A DNA stretch of 13,003 nucleotides from CAZADH01 sp964483805. GTDB taxonomy: Bacteria; Muiribacteriota; Ozemobacteria; Ozemobacterales; Ozemobacteraceae. Below are positions 1 to 6,972 of the stretch, in pieces. Within the stretch, counting starts at the first letter, position 1. Every line of letters begins with the position of its first letter. The DNA lies in NCBI GenBank assembly GCA_964483805.1, contig CAZADH010000173.1, positions 1 to 13,003 of the forward strand, read 5' to 3'. The notes beneath the pieces are model-generated. The model worked only from the letters and a program-made list of their open reading frames with translations, had not been told where the DNA came from and did no database searches. The position numbers were made by a program, and so were the translations under genes.

Positions 1-165
1 GATCGCGCGCAGGCCCTCGAACCGATTGCGCGGCAGATCGAAGACACGTTGGCTTTACTGGGGCGCCTCGGCCGGGCCCCGACCGATCTGGGTGCCGCGC
101 CGCCGGCGGCCGCCCATGCTGTTCACCTGGCCCATGGGGAGGCCGATCAGGAGTTGCCATGCTAG
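1..165 (+). CDS. 3' end of an unidentified gene upstream of echA (partial)
   Basis: Frame 1 is open from the first base to a TAG at 163-165 and gives the last 54 residues of a protein whose start lies outside the window. The visible part begins with a helix-like segment with alternating charged and hydrophobic residues (ALEPIARQIEDTLALLGRL), then an Ala/Pro/His-rich tail ending in ELPC. I do not recognise a family. Its stop overlaps the echA start by 7 bases (ATGCTAG), so it is very probably translated together with the hydrogenase genes. It could be an extra hydrogenase-operon protein or a regulator; a distinct upstream gene that merely abuts the operon is also possible. Confidence that this is coding rests on the open frame, the GC-rich codon choice and the overlap arrangement. 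Confidence 0.6.
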   Translation, partial: DRAQALEPIARQIEDTLALLGRLGRAPTDLGAAPPAAAHAVHLAHGEADQELPC

Positions 166-2066
166 GAATGTTACTTGCGATCCTGGTGTTGGGGCCCATC
201 CAGGCAGGATTATTTGCCTGGATCGCACCGACGGCGCCGATTCGCCGCGGTGTGGTGTTTGCCTCGGTGCTCGTGTTCCCGCTTGCTGCGCTCGCGCTGT
301 GGGGTGTGCGCGGGACGCTGCCGTGGACATTCGAGCTGCCCGACTGGATCCCAACGGTGCTCGAACTGGTGATGGCTGCGGTCGTCATCGGGCTCGGCCG
401 TTGGGTGAGCAGTTGGGCCGTCATGGCCATGGGCGTCATCCAGGCCGGCTGCGTGGGGGTGGCGAAGATGATGCCACACAATGTGCATATGGGCGCCGCG
501 CCGACGATCATCTGCGACGACCTGTCGCTGGTGATGATCGTGGTGGTTACGCTGGTCGCGTGTGCGATCTACCTCTTTGCGGTCGGCTACATGGACCGCC
601 ACGAGCACCACGGACCGAGCACGCAGGCGAGCCAGGGCCAGTTCTTCTTCTTCATGGTCGGGTTCCTCGGCGCGATGAACGGACTGTTCCTCGCCAATGA
701 CATGCGCTGGTTGTCGATCTTCTGGGAAGCCACGACGATCTGTTCGTTCATGCTGATCGGTCACGACCGCACAGCAGAGTCGAATGCCAGCGCGTTCCGG
801 GCGTTGATCATCAATGTCTTCGGCGGCACCGCGATGATGATCGGCGGGGTCGTCACGCTGGCCATGCTCAAGACCGAGGGTCTCAACCAACTCGTCGCCC
901 ATGGCCGCGAGGCGTTGGTCCCGTTGGCTCTGCTGGTGTTGGCGGGCTGCACCAAGTCGGCGCAGATGCCGTTCCAGTCGTGGTTGCTGGGCGCCATGGT
1001 GGCCCCGACCCCGGTCTCGGCGTTGCTGCACTCCTCGACGATGGTCAAGGCCGGCGTCTACCTGATCGTGCGTGTGGCCCCGGGCTTCGTCGACACGAAA
1101 CTGGCCGCGGTGGTGGCGTTGTGTGGTGCATTCACCTTCGTGGGCACCTCGGCCCTGGCCGTGGGCCAGAGCAACGGCAAGAAGGTGCTGGCGTACTCGA
1201 CGATCGCCAACCTCGGCCTGATCATCGCCTGCGCCGGCATGAACTCGAAGCTGGCGTTCGCGGCCGCGATCATGCTGATCGTCTTCCATGCGATCGCCAA
1301 GGCGCTGCTGTTCATCTGCATGGGCGCCATCGAACAGGGCATCCACAGTCGCGACATCGAAGACATGGAAGGCCTGCTCTTCAAGATGCCATTCACCACG
1401 ACGCTCGCCGTCATCGGCATGGTGTCGATGCTGGTGCCGCCGTTCGGCGTGCTGATCGCCAAGTGGATGACCATCGAGGCGGCGGCACTGCAACCTGTTG
1501 TATTGCTCTTGTTGGTGCTCGGCTCGGCGCTCACCGTGGTGTTCTGGGCAAAATGGATCGGGCGCATCAACACCGCTTCGTATCACCCCAAGTACGTGCC
1601 CGAGGGCATGCCGCGGTCGATGAGCGTGGCGTTGCTGATTCTCGCGTGGGGCACGGTGATCTCGGCAATCGCCTGTGCGCCGACGTTCAATCGCATCATC
1701 ATCCCGATGACCGACAAGATCTGGGGGGCGATGCACGTGAACGAGGTCGCCTGGAAGTCGCTGGGCGACATCACCGCCGCGGTGGCCTGGCCGTTGTTGA
1801 TCCTGTTCGCCCTGGTCATCGCCGGGGTGTGGTTCACCTTCGGTTCGGCCGATCACCGCATGGTGCGCCGCCCGTTCATGTGCGGCGAGAACTGCGAGAC
1901 CGGCAACCTGTCGTTCCAGTTCCGTTCGATTGCCGACAAATGCGAAACCGCGATGTTGCGTGGCTATTACGTGCCGGCGACCTTCGGTGAGGCGAGCCTG
2001 ACCTCGATGGCCAATCCGATTGCGTTGCTCTTGTTGTTGAGTCTCTTCGGGGTGCTGCTGCCATGA
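159..2066 (+). CDS. echA: Ech hydrogenase subunit A, NuoL/MrpA-like proton-translocating antiporter subunit
   Basis: Large polytopic membrane protein of 635 residues, related to NuoL/ND5 of complex I, and the ion-pumping part of the energy-converting hydrogenase. Residues typical of the family's proton path are visible: Glu190 in the FWE motif, Lys266 in GCTKSAQMPFQSWL, His291 and Lys297 in LLHSSTMVKAGVY, His377 and Lys381 in FHAIAKALLF, and Lys435 in IAKWMTIE. A Cys-bearing loop (MCGENCETG, about residue 574) near the C-terminus is followed by a last hydrophobic helix. The length suits EchA and matches shorter NuoL homologues. The ATG has a good AGGAG site at 149-153. The gene overlaps the preceding one by 7 bases and echB by 4 (ATGA), so it is translationally coupled on both sides. 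NuoL of a true complex I is unlikely, because the neighbours are hydrogenase subunits with intact NiFe ligands. Confidence 0.93.
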   Translation: MLGMLLAILVLGPIQAGLFAWIAPTAPIRRGVVFASVLVFPLAALALWGVRGTLPWTFELPDWIPTVLELVMAAVVIGLGRWVSSWAVMAMGVIQAGCVGVAKMMPHNVHMGAAPTIICDDLSLVMIVVVTLVACAIYLFAVGYMDRHEHHGPSTQASQGQFFFFMVGFLGAMNGLFLANDMRWLSIFWEATTICSFMLIGHDRTAESNASAFRALIINVFGGTAMMIGGVVTLAMLKTEGLNQLVAHGREALVPLALLVLAGCTKSAQMPFQSWLLGAMVAPTPVSALLHSSTMVKAGVYLIVRVAPGFVDTKLAAVVALCGAFTFVGTSALAVGQSNGKKVLAYSTIANLGLIIACAGMNSKLAFAAAIMLIVFHAIAKALLFICMGAIEQGIHSRDIEDMEGLLFKMPFTTTLAVIGMVSMLVPPFGVLIAKWMTIEAAALQPVVLLLLVLGSALTVVFWAKWIGRINTASYHPKYVPEGMPRSMSVALLILAWGTVISAIACAPTFNRIIIPMTDKIWGAMHVNEVAWKSLGDITAAVAWPLLILFALVIAGVWFTFGSADHRMVRRPFMCGENCETGNLSFQFRSIADKCETAMLRGYYVPATFGEASLTSMANPIALLLLLSLFGVLLP

Positions 2067-2920
2067 ACACAACCTTGATCCTTCAAGCAGTTCTCGCTCT
2101 CTTCCTCGTTCCGGCGATCGGCGCGCTGCTCAACGGCGTCGACCGCATTCTCACGGCGCGCGCGCAAGGGCGCCGCGGTCCGCCGCTCCTGCAGCCGGTC
2201 TACGATGTCGCCAAGCTGCTGGGCAAAGAGCCGATCGTGGTGAACCACCAGCAGATCGTCTACGTCTACCTGCACCTGGGCTTCACGCTGCTGGCCACGA
2301 TCATGGTGCTGCTCGGTCAAGACATGCTCATGGCCGTGTTCATTCTCGCCTTCGGCGGGATCTCGCTGGTGCTGGGCGCGATGAGCGTGCGCTCGCCGTA
2401 CAGCCGCATCGGCGGCATGCGCGAAATCCTGCAGATGCTGGCCTACGAGCCGATCCTGGTCATGCTGGTCATCGCCATCTACCTGATCAAGGGCGACTTC
2501 ATGGCGACCAACCTGGTCACCAAGACCGGGCAGCCGCTGTTGATGCAACTGCCGCTGTTGTTCCTGGCGTTCTGGGCGGTGGCGGCCATCAAGTTGCGCA
2601 AGTCGCCATTCGACATCTCGACCTCGCACCATGCCCATCAAGAGATCGTGAAGGGCGTGACGGTCGAGTATTCGGGTCCGTATCTGGCCCTCATCGAGAT
2701 CGGCCACTGGGTCGAGTCGACGCTGGTGTGCGCGATCTTCGCCGCGTTCTGGGCGACGAACTACTGGGTCGCCGTCATTCTGGCGTTGGTGGCGTACGAG
2801 GGCTTGATTCTGCTCGATTGCGCGTCGGCGCGCCTGACCTGGCCCTGGATGCTGCGCAAGATGTGGACCGTCGGCCTGGGTCTGGGCATCGCCAACCTGG
2901 TCTGGCTCTACGTGAAGTAA
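2063..2920 (+). CDS. echB: Ech hydrogenase subunit B, NuoH-like membrane anchor
   Basis: Integral membrane protein of 285 residues with about eight hydrophobic segments, homologous to NuoH/ND1 and HycD. It anchors the peripheral arm to the membrane and forms the entry of the ion path. Family hallmarks are the NGVDRILTARAQGRRGPP segment with QPVYDVAKLLGKE after it (residues 24-56), REILQMLAYEP (120-130) and the acidic loop KSPFDIS to VEYSGPYLALIEIGHWVE (180-218), which contains Asp184, Glu194, Glu202, Glu212 and Glu218. Such acidic residues line the quinone-cavity-like region in complex I and are kept in Ech. The start overlaps the echA stop (ATGA). The stop TAA lies 12 bases before echC, with a purine-rich GGGGGA in between. 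Confidence 0.94.
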   Translation: MNTTLILQAVLALFLVPAIGALLNGVDRILTARAQGRRGPPLLQPVYDVAKLLGKEPIVVNHQQIVYVYLHLGFTLLATIMVLLGQDMLMAVFILAFGGISLVLGAMSVRSPYSRIGGMREILQMLAYEPILVMLVIAIYLIKGDFMATNLVTKTGQPLLMQLPLLFLAFWAVAAIKLRKSPFDISTSHHAHQEIVKGVTVEYSGPYLALIEIGHWVESTLVCAIFAAFWATNYWVAVILALVAYEGLILLDCASARLTWPWMLRKMWTVGLGLGIANLVWLYVK

Positions 2921-2932
2921 CGGGGGAAAACC

Positions 2933-3667
2933 ATGAGTCTCATCGGATGCATCGATCGATCGCCGTGGCTGGTGCATTACAACTGCAACAGTTGCAACGG
3001 TTGCGATATCGAGTTCGTCGCGTGCCTGACCCCGCTCTATGATGTCGAGCGTTTCGGCGTGTTGCACGTGGGCAATCCCAAGCACGCCGACATCCTGGTG
3101 GTGACCGGCTCGGTCAACCATCGTAATGCTCGTGTATTGCGAAATGTTTACGATCAGATGCCGGCGCCCAAGTTGGTCGTGGCGCTCGGCGCCTGTGGCG
3201 CCACCGGCGGCATCTTTGCCGACTGTTACAACGTCGTAGGCGGAGTCGAGAAGATCCTGCCGGTCGACGTCTGGATTCCCGGCTGTCCGCCGCGTCCCGA
3301 GGCGATCATCGACGGCGTGGTTGCGGCCGTCACCAAGTGGCGCGAGGTCGTGGCGGCGGGTGGTCAGGCGATGACCGACGCCATCGCGGCCCGGCGCGCG
3401 GCGGCCACCGCCAACGGCGAAGGTCCCGGCGGCACCGGTGCCGTGACTTCGCCCGAGCAGTTGCTGGCGCGTGAGGCACGCATCGCCTTCCGGGTCGGCG
3501 TTTCCGCCGGGGTTGGCGGCGCTCCGCGGATCGAACTGGTACGACGCGCTCCCCCGGCACCGCCGGCGGCGACGCCCGCGTCAATCGCTCCTCCCGCTGC
3601 TGAAATCTCTTCGTTGCCGCCGGCCGACAAGGTTCCGGCCCCAGCCAACAAACCGGAGGCCAAGTGA
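2933..3667 (+). CDS. echC: Ech hydrogenase small subunit C (NuoB-like) with long Ala/Pro-rich C-terminal tail
   Basis: Electron-transfer small subunit holding the proximal [4Fe-4S] cluster next to the NiFe site. The four likely ligands are visible: Cys21 and Cys24 in CNSCNGCDIE, Cys88 in GACGATGG and Cys118 in IPGCPPRPE; Cys18 is an additional nearby cysteine. The conserved core covers about residues 1-138, which is roughly the whole length of usual EchC/NuoB-like hydrogenase subunits. Here the protein goes on to 244 residues with a tail of about 105 residues: first helix-like and Ala/Arg-rich (QAMTDAIAARRAAATA), then a short more ordered stretch (LLAREARIAFRVGVSAG), then Pro/Ala-rich sequence to the end. 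I do not recognise a domain in the tail. The purine-rich GGGGGAAAA just before ATG 2933 serves as the ribosome site. The stop TGA overlaps the echD start (TGATG). Confidence 0.94.
   Translation: MSLIGCIDRSPWLVHYNCNSCNGCDIEFVACLTPLYDVERFGVLHVGNPKHADILVVTGSVNHRNARVLRNVYDQMPAPKLVVALGACGATGGIFADCYNVVGGVEKILPVDVWIPGCPPRPEAIIDGVVAAVTKWREVVAAGGQAMTDAIAARRAAATANGEGPGGTGAVTSPEQLLAREARIAFRVGVSAGVGGAPRIELVRRAPPAPPAATPASIAPPAAEISSLPPADKVPAPANKPEAK
3655..3659 (+). promoter_or_regulatory. Ribosome binding site fixing the echD start
   Basis: GGAGG lies inside the last codons of echC, 7 bases before ATG 3667. This spacing favours ATG 3667 over the adjacent in-frame GTG at 3664. Confidence 0.6.
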
Positions 3668-4092
3668 TGCTGCCCGATACCGAAATCGTCACCCCCGAAC
3701 AACTGGTTCTGCGCGCAACGGCGAAGCTGCACGACGGCTACCGGTTCGTGACCATGACCTGCAATGACGAAGGCGAGCAGTTCGACCTGATCTATCATTT
3801 CGACGTCGATTACAAGCTGTCGAACCTGCGGGTGAAGCTGCCCAAAGACGCCGAATGCCCGAGCATTTCGCGGGTCTACTTCGCCGCAGTGGTCATCGAG
3901 AACGAGATCAAAGACCTGTTCGGTGTCAAGTTTACCGGCCTGGCGATCGACTACGGCGGTCGCCTGATCATGTCCGAGAACGGCCCGAAGACTCCGCAAC
4001 TGAAGCTCGGTCCGACGACGCGGTTGGAACTGCACCAGACGAAACCGGCCGACCCGTCGAAGGCTCCGCAGACACGCGAAGGGAACTCCTGA
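3667..4092 (+). CDS. echD: Ech hydrogenase subunit D, NuoC-like 30 kDa subunit family
   Basis: Small hydrophilic subunit of 141 residues related to the NuoC/HycE N-terminal domain, which helps hold the small and large catalytic subunits together and carries no cofactor. The family pattern is seen in FVTMTCNDEGEQFDLIYHFDVDY, followed by LRVKLPKDAECPSISRVYFAAVVIENEIKDLFGVKFTGL. The last element (ENEIKDLFGV) is the typical NuoC motif (E-R-E-x-x-D-[ML]-[FY]-G-[IV]). The tail of about 30 residues is hydrophilic with no recognised motif. GTG 3664 is an alternative start that would add one residue. The stop TGA at 4090-4092 is one base from the echE ATG, so the two are translationally coupled. Confidence 0.9.
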   Translation: MLPDTEIVTPEQLVLRATAKLHDGYRFVTMTCNDEGEQFDLIYHFDVDYKLSNLRVKLPKDAECPSISRVYFAAVVIENEIKDLFGVKFTGLAIDYGGRLIMSENGPKTPQLKLGPTTRLELHQTKPADPSKAPQTREGNS

Positions 4093-4093
4093 C

Positions 4094-5200
4094 ATGCCCG
4101 CCAAATCGCTGATTCCGTTTGGTCCGCAACACCCGGTATTTCCCGAGCCGATCCAGCTCAAGCTGACGCTCGAAGACGAAACGGTCGTCGAAGCTCTGCC
4201 GTCGCTGGGCTACGTGCACCGTGGTCTCGAGAAGCTCGGCGAGCAACGCGATTTTCTGCAAAACGTGTTTCTCGTCGAGCGCGTTTGCGGCATCTGCTCG
4301 TTCATCCACTCGGTCGCCTATTGCCAGGGCGTCGAGGCGCTGTTCAAAGATCTGGTCGTGCCGCCGCGCGCGAAGTATCTGCGCGTGGTCTGGAGCGAAC
4401 TGCACCGGTTGCACAGCCATCTGCTCTGGTTGGGCCTGCTGGCCGACTCGTTCGGCTTCGAGAACATGTTCATGCAGGCGTGGCGCATTCGCGAAACGAT
4501 TCTCGAGATGCTCGAGGAAACCGGCGGCGGGCGCGTCATCATCTCGGTTTGCCAGGTTGGCGGCGTGCGCCGCGATATCCCGCCCGAGCTGGCCAAGAAG
4601 ACGTTGGCGAAAATCGAGGGCATGGAAGCCGAGTTGCAGGAACTGATCGAGACGGTGCGCCACGATTACACCGTAAAACAGCGCACGGTCAATGTCGGCG
4701 TGATCACGCCGGAACAGGCACGCACCCTGGGCGCCGTCGGCCCGGTGCTGCGCGCGTGCGGCATTGCCAGCGACCACCGCATGACCGGCTACGCGGCGTA
4801 TGGCGATCTGGGGTTCAAGACGGTCACGGCCACGGGTGGCGATTGTTACGCCCGCACGGTGGTGCGTCTCGATGAGATGACCGAGTCGGTGCGCCTGGTC
4901 AAAGAGGCGCTGCGCAAGATGCCGGAAGGCGAGATTGCCGCGGGCGTGAAGATGGGCGCGATCGAGTCGGTGAAGGGCAATCCGGACGGCGAGGTGGTTT
5001 CGCGGGTCGAGCAGCCACGCGGCGAGGTGGTCTACTATTTGCGCGCGAATAACACGCGCAACCTCGAGCGGCTGCGGATCCGCACGCCCACATTCGCGAA
5101 CCTGGCCCCGCTGTTGGCGATGTTGCCGGGCTGCCAGTTGGCCGACGTCGGTGTGATCGTGTTGTCGATCGATCCGTGCATCAGTTGCACCGAGCGCTGA
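4094..5200 (+). CDS. echE: Ech [NiFe] hydrogenase large catalytic subunit E (NuoD-like)
   Basis: Catalytic subunit of 368 residues that binds the NiFe(CN)2CO centre and interconverts protons and H2. The N-terminal ligand motif is ERVCGICSFIHS (Cys65, Cys68) and the C-terminal one is DPCISC (Cys362, Cys365), so all four metal-binding cysteines are present. This separates it from NuoD, where they are lost. FGPQHPVFPEPIQL at the N-terminus and LHRLHSHLLWLGLLAD around residues 103-118 are typical of group 4 hydrogenases. The protein stops three residues after the last Cys (CTER), leaving no C-terminal extension. As far as I recall, EchE and CooH subunits in general lack the extension that other [NiFe] hydrogenases must have clipped off by a maturation protease. 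AAGGGA at 4079-4084 is the likely ribosome site. The enzyme should need the Hyp machinery, of which hypA lies about 3.7 kb downstream. Confidence 0.96.
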   Translation: MPAKSLIPFGPQHPVFPEPIQLKLTLEDETVVEALPSLGYVHRGLEKLGEQRDFLQNVFLVERVCGICSFIHSVAYCQGVEALFKDLVVPPRAKYLRVVWSELHRLHSHLLWLGLLADSFGFENMFMQAWRIRETILEMLEETGGGRVIISVCQVGGVRRDIPPELAKKTLAKIEGMEAELQELIETVRHDYTVKQRTVNVGVITPEQARTLGAVGPVLRACGIASDHRMTGYAAYGDLGFKTVTATGGDCYARTVVRLDEMTESVRLVKEALRKMPEGEIAAGVKMGAIESVKGNPDGEVVSRVEQPRGEVVYYLRANNTRNLERLRIRTPTFANLAPLLAMLPGCQLADVGVIVLSIDPCISCTER

Positions 5201-5227
5201 CGACAGGAAGGGAGAGCAATACAATAT

Positions 5228-5554
5228 ATGTTTGGCATGCTCAAGAACGCGATCTATAATCTCTTCCGCGGACCGTACACGCTACCCTACCCGGCCGAGG
5301 TTCGGCCGCCGGTGCCCGGCTCGCGCGGCAGTCTCGACATGGACCCGGTCGCCTGCATCTACTGCGGCCAGTGTGCCCGGCGCTGCCCGACCAAGGCGAT
5401 CACGGTCGACCGCGCCGCCAAGGAGTGGCGACTCGAGGCGGGTCGCTGCATCATCTGCGGTTATTGCGTGCAGGTGTGTCCGAAGAAGTGCATGTGGCTC
5501 AACCCGGAGCACGGTCTGGCCAAAGACTGCACGCCGATGAAGCCGAAGAAGTAG
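5228..5554 (+). CDS. echF: Ech hydrogenase subunit F, NuoI-like 2[4Fe-4S] ferredoxin
   Basis: Polyferredoxin-like subunit of 108 residues that passes electrons from soluble ferredoxin to EchC. Two complete [4Fe-4S] motifs are visible: CIYCGQCARRCP (Cys43, 46, 49, 53) and CIICGYCVQVCP (Cys74, 77, 80, 84). The N-terminus (MFGMLKNAIYNLFRGPYTLPYP) resembles the amphipathic docking helix and RGP-x-T motif of NuoI/EchF. Cys88 and Cys101 lie outside the clusters. The start lies 28 bases after echE, the largest gap in the ech cluster, behind a long purine-rich run (AGGAAGGGAGAG, 5205-5216). The distance of this run from ATG 5228 is somewhat long, and the AT-rich ACAATAT before the ATG is unusual for this GC-rich region. 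It is the last ech gene, followed by a hairpin. Confidence 0.94.
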   Translation: MFGMLKNAIYNLFRGPYTLPYPAEVRPPVPGSRGSLDMDPVACIYCGQCARRCPTKAITVDRAAKEWRLEAGRCIICGYCVQVCPKKCMWLNPEHGLAKDCTPMKPKK

Positions 5555-5582
5555 GGGTGGCCGGTCGGCGAAGAGGCAGATT

Positions 5583-5608
5583 GGGGGCAGACCGCTCGGT
5601 CTGTCCCC
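5583..5608. terminator. Strong GC-rich hairpin after echF (terminator-like or REP-type repeat)
   Basis: Two 11-base arms, GGGGGCAGACC (5583-5593) and GGTCTGTCCCC (5598-5608), pair fully with one G-T wobble around a GCTC loop. It starts 28 bases after the echF stop, so it may stop or stabilise the ech transcript. No T-run follows (TGTCTACATT), so it is not a classical intrinsic terminator. The GGGG(G/A)CAGACC / GGTCTGTCCCC arms resemble, from memory, dispersed palindromic repeats found in many proteobacterial genomes near RAYT-type transposases. Only one copy is seen in this window. Confidence 0.5.
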
Positions 5609-5616
5609 TGTCTACA

Positions 5617-6972
5617 TTGGCTGCGGCGCTGCCAGGACTGACCGACGCGTCCACCGAGTCGTCGGCCGACGCCGACATACAACGTGTTCTTTGCGAGACG
5701 GCGGACCGGTTGGCCGACAATTACCCGTATCATTCGCCGATGTATGCGGGCCAGATGCTCAAGCCGCCGCATCCGCTCGCGCGTCTCGCCTACGGTCTGG
5801 CGATGCACATCAACCCGAACAACCATGCTCTCGACGGCGGGCGCGCCAGTTCGCAAATGGAGAAGGAAGCGGTGGCCGACCTCGCCGCCATGTTCGGTTG
5901 GAAGCGCCATCTGGGGCACCTCACCAGCGGCGGCACCATGGCCAACCTCGAGGCCCTCTGGGTCGCGGGGCAACTGCGCCCCGGCCAGACGATCGTGGCC
6001 TCGACGCAAGCCCATTACACGCACACCCGCATCAGCAAGGTGCTGCAGTTGCCCTGCGAGACCATCGGGTGCGACGACCGGGGCCGCCTCGATCCTGGTC
6101 TGCTCGAAAAACGGTTGAAGAAGGGCGGCGTCGGCACGGTGGTCGTCACCATCGGCACCACCGCCACCGGATCGATCGATCCGTTGCCCGAGGTCATTGA
6201 CCTACAAAAGCAATACAACTTCCGTATTCACGCCGACGCTGCCTACGGCGGCTACTACATGGTCGCGTCATCGCTCGAACGCGAGGCCCGCCGCAGTTAT
6301 GATTGCCTGCGGCACGTCGACTCGCTGGTCATCGACCCACACAAACACGGGTTGCAGCCGTACGGTTGCGGCTGCGTGCTGTTTCGCGACCCCGCGGTCG
6401 GCCGGCTGTACAAGCACGATTCGCCCTACACCTATTTCAGTTCGCAGGAACTGCACCTGGGCGAGATCAGTCTCGAGTGTTCCCGAGCCGGGGCTGCCGC
6501 GGTGGGATTGTGGGCCACGCACCGCCTCCTGCCGCCGGTGCGCGGCGGCGCGTTCGCCGACAATCTCGACACCTGCCGGCACGCAGCGCTGGCGCTCTTC
6601 GAGCGGATCACCGCCGACGAGCGGTTCGTGCCCGGCATGCCGCCGCAGCTCGACATCGTCACCTGGATCCCGCGTGCCGCTTCACCCGCCGCCGCATCCC
6701 GGCTGTCGCGCCAGATTTTCGCCGCAGCGGCCAAACTCGGCCTGCACCTGGCTCTGGCCGAACTGCCCACCCGCTTCTTCGGGGCGCCAACCGCAGGCGC
6801 CCCGGCCCGCAAGCCCCGCTCCGGCCATGAGCCCACCGTCACCTGCCTGCGGTCGGTGCTGATGAAACCCGAGCACTTCGACGCCATCCCGGCGATCTGG
6901 TCGACGCTCGACCGCGCCACCCGTCGCGCGCTTGCCCAGCCCGCAATCCTGTCGAGGCGCCGCCAGAAATGA
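5617..6972 (+). CDS. PLP-dependent decarboxylase-like enzyme (aspartate aminotransferase fold, group II decarboxylase / MfnA-like)
   Basis: Fold-type I PLP enzyme of about 451 residues. Numbered from TTG 5617, the sequence shows the TSGGTMANLEAL phosphate-binding loop (103-114), His133 in QAHYTHTRI, which would stack on the PLP ring, Asp207 in HADAAYGGYY, which would contact the pyridine nitrogen, and Lys243 in DPHKHGLQPYGCGC, the Schiff-base lysine. This set is typical of glutamate/tyrosine/aspartate decarboxylases; the substrate cannot be read from sequence. The motif GQMLKPPHPLARLAYGLAMH near the N-terminus suggests a distinct bacterial subfamily. The frame is open far upstream into echF, so the start is uncertain: GTG 5557 and TTG 5581 (after AAGAGG) would place the hairpin inside the gene, while TTG 5617 lies just after it but has no clear ribosome site. 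The stop overlaps the next start (ATGA). Confidence 0.85.
   Translation: MAAALPGLTDASTESSADADIQRVLCETADRLADNYPYHSPMYAGQMLKPPHPLARLAYGLAMHINPNNHALDGGRASSQMEKEAVADLAAMFGWKRHLGHLTSGGTMANLEALWVAGQLRPGQTIVASTQAHYTHTRISKVLQLPCETIGCDDRGRLDPGLLEKRLKKGGVGTVVVTIGTTATGSIDPLPEVIDLQKQYNFRIHADAAYGGYYMVASSLEREARRSYDCLRHVDSLVIDPHKHGLQPYGCGCVLFRDPAVGRLYKHDSPYTYFSSQELHLGEISLECSRAGAAAVGLWATHRLLPPVRGGAFADNLDTCRHAALALFERITADERFVPGMPPQLDIVTWIPRAASPAAASRLSRQIFAAAAKLGLHLALAELPTRFFGAPTAGAPARKPRSGHEPTVTCLRSVLMKPEHFDAIPAIWSTLDRATRRALAQPAILSRRRQK

Noticed and set aside
210..2072. Open frame of about 620 codons on the minus strand across echA
   Set aside because: It is antisense to a clear NuoL-like gene, with a product rich in His, Arg, Asp and Gln as expected from the complement of GC-rich codons; no family match.
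3968..5224. Open frame of about 418 codons on the minus strand across echE
   Set aside because: It is a shadow of the catalytic subunit gene, with the same biased composition and no recognisable domain.
159..5554. Reading the cluster as respiratory complex I (nuo) or formate hydrogenlyase
   Set aside because: All four NiFe-binding cysteines are present in the large subunit, which excludes Nuo. The six-gene A-F order with separate NuoC- and NuoD-like genes, and no formate dehydrogenase or HycB-like gene, favours Ech over Hyc.
159..5554. CO-dependent (Coo) hydrogenase
   Set aside because: The gene order is that of echABCDEF rather than cooMKLXUH, and no CO dehydrogenase or CooF gene is in the window; it cannot be ruled out beyond the window edges.
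5371..5616. Decarboxylase starting at ATG 5371 inside echF
   Set aside because: It would add more than 80 residues that are the out-of-frame reading of the ferredoxin clusters of echF and have no family likeness.
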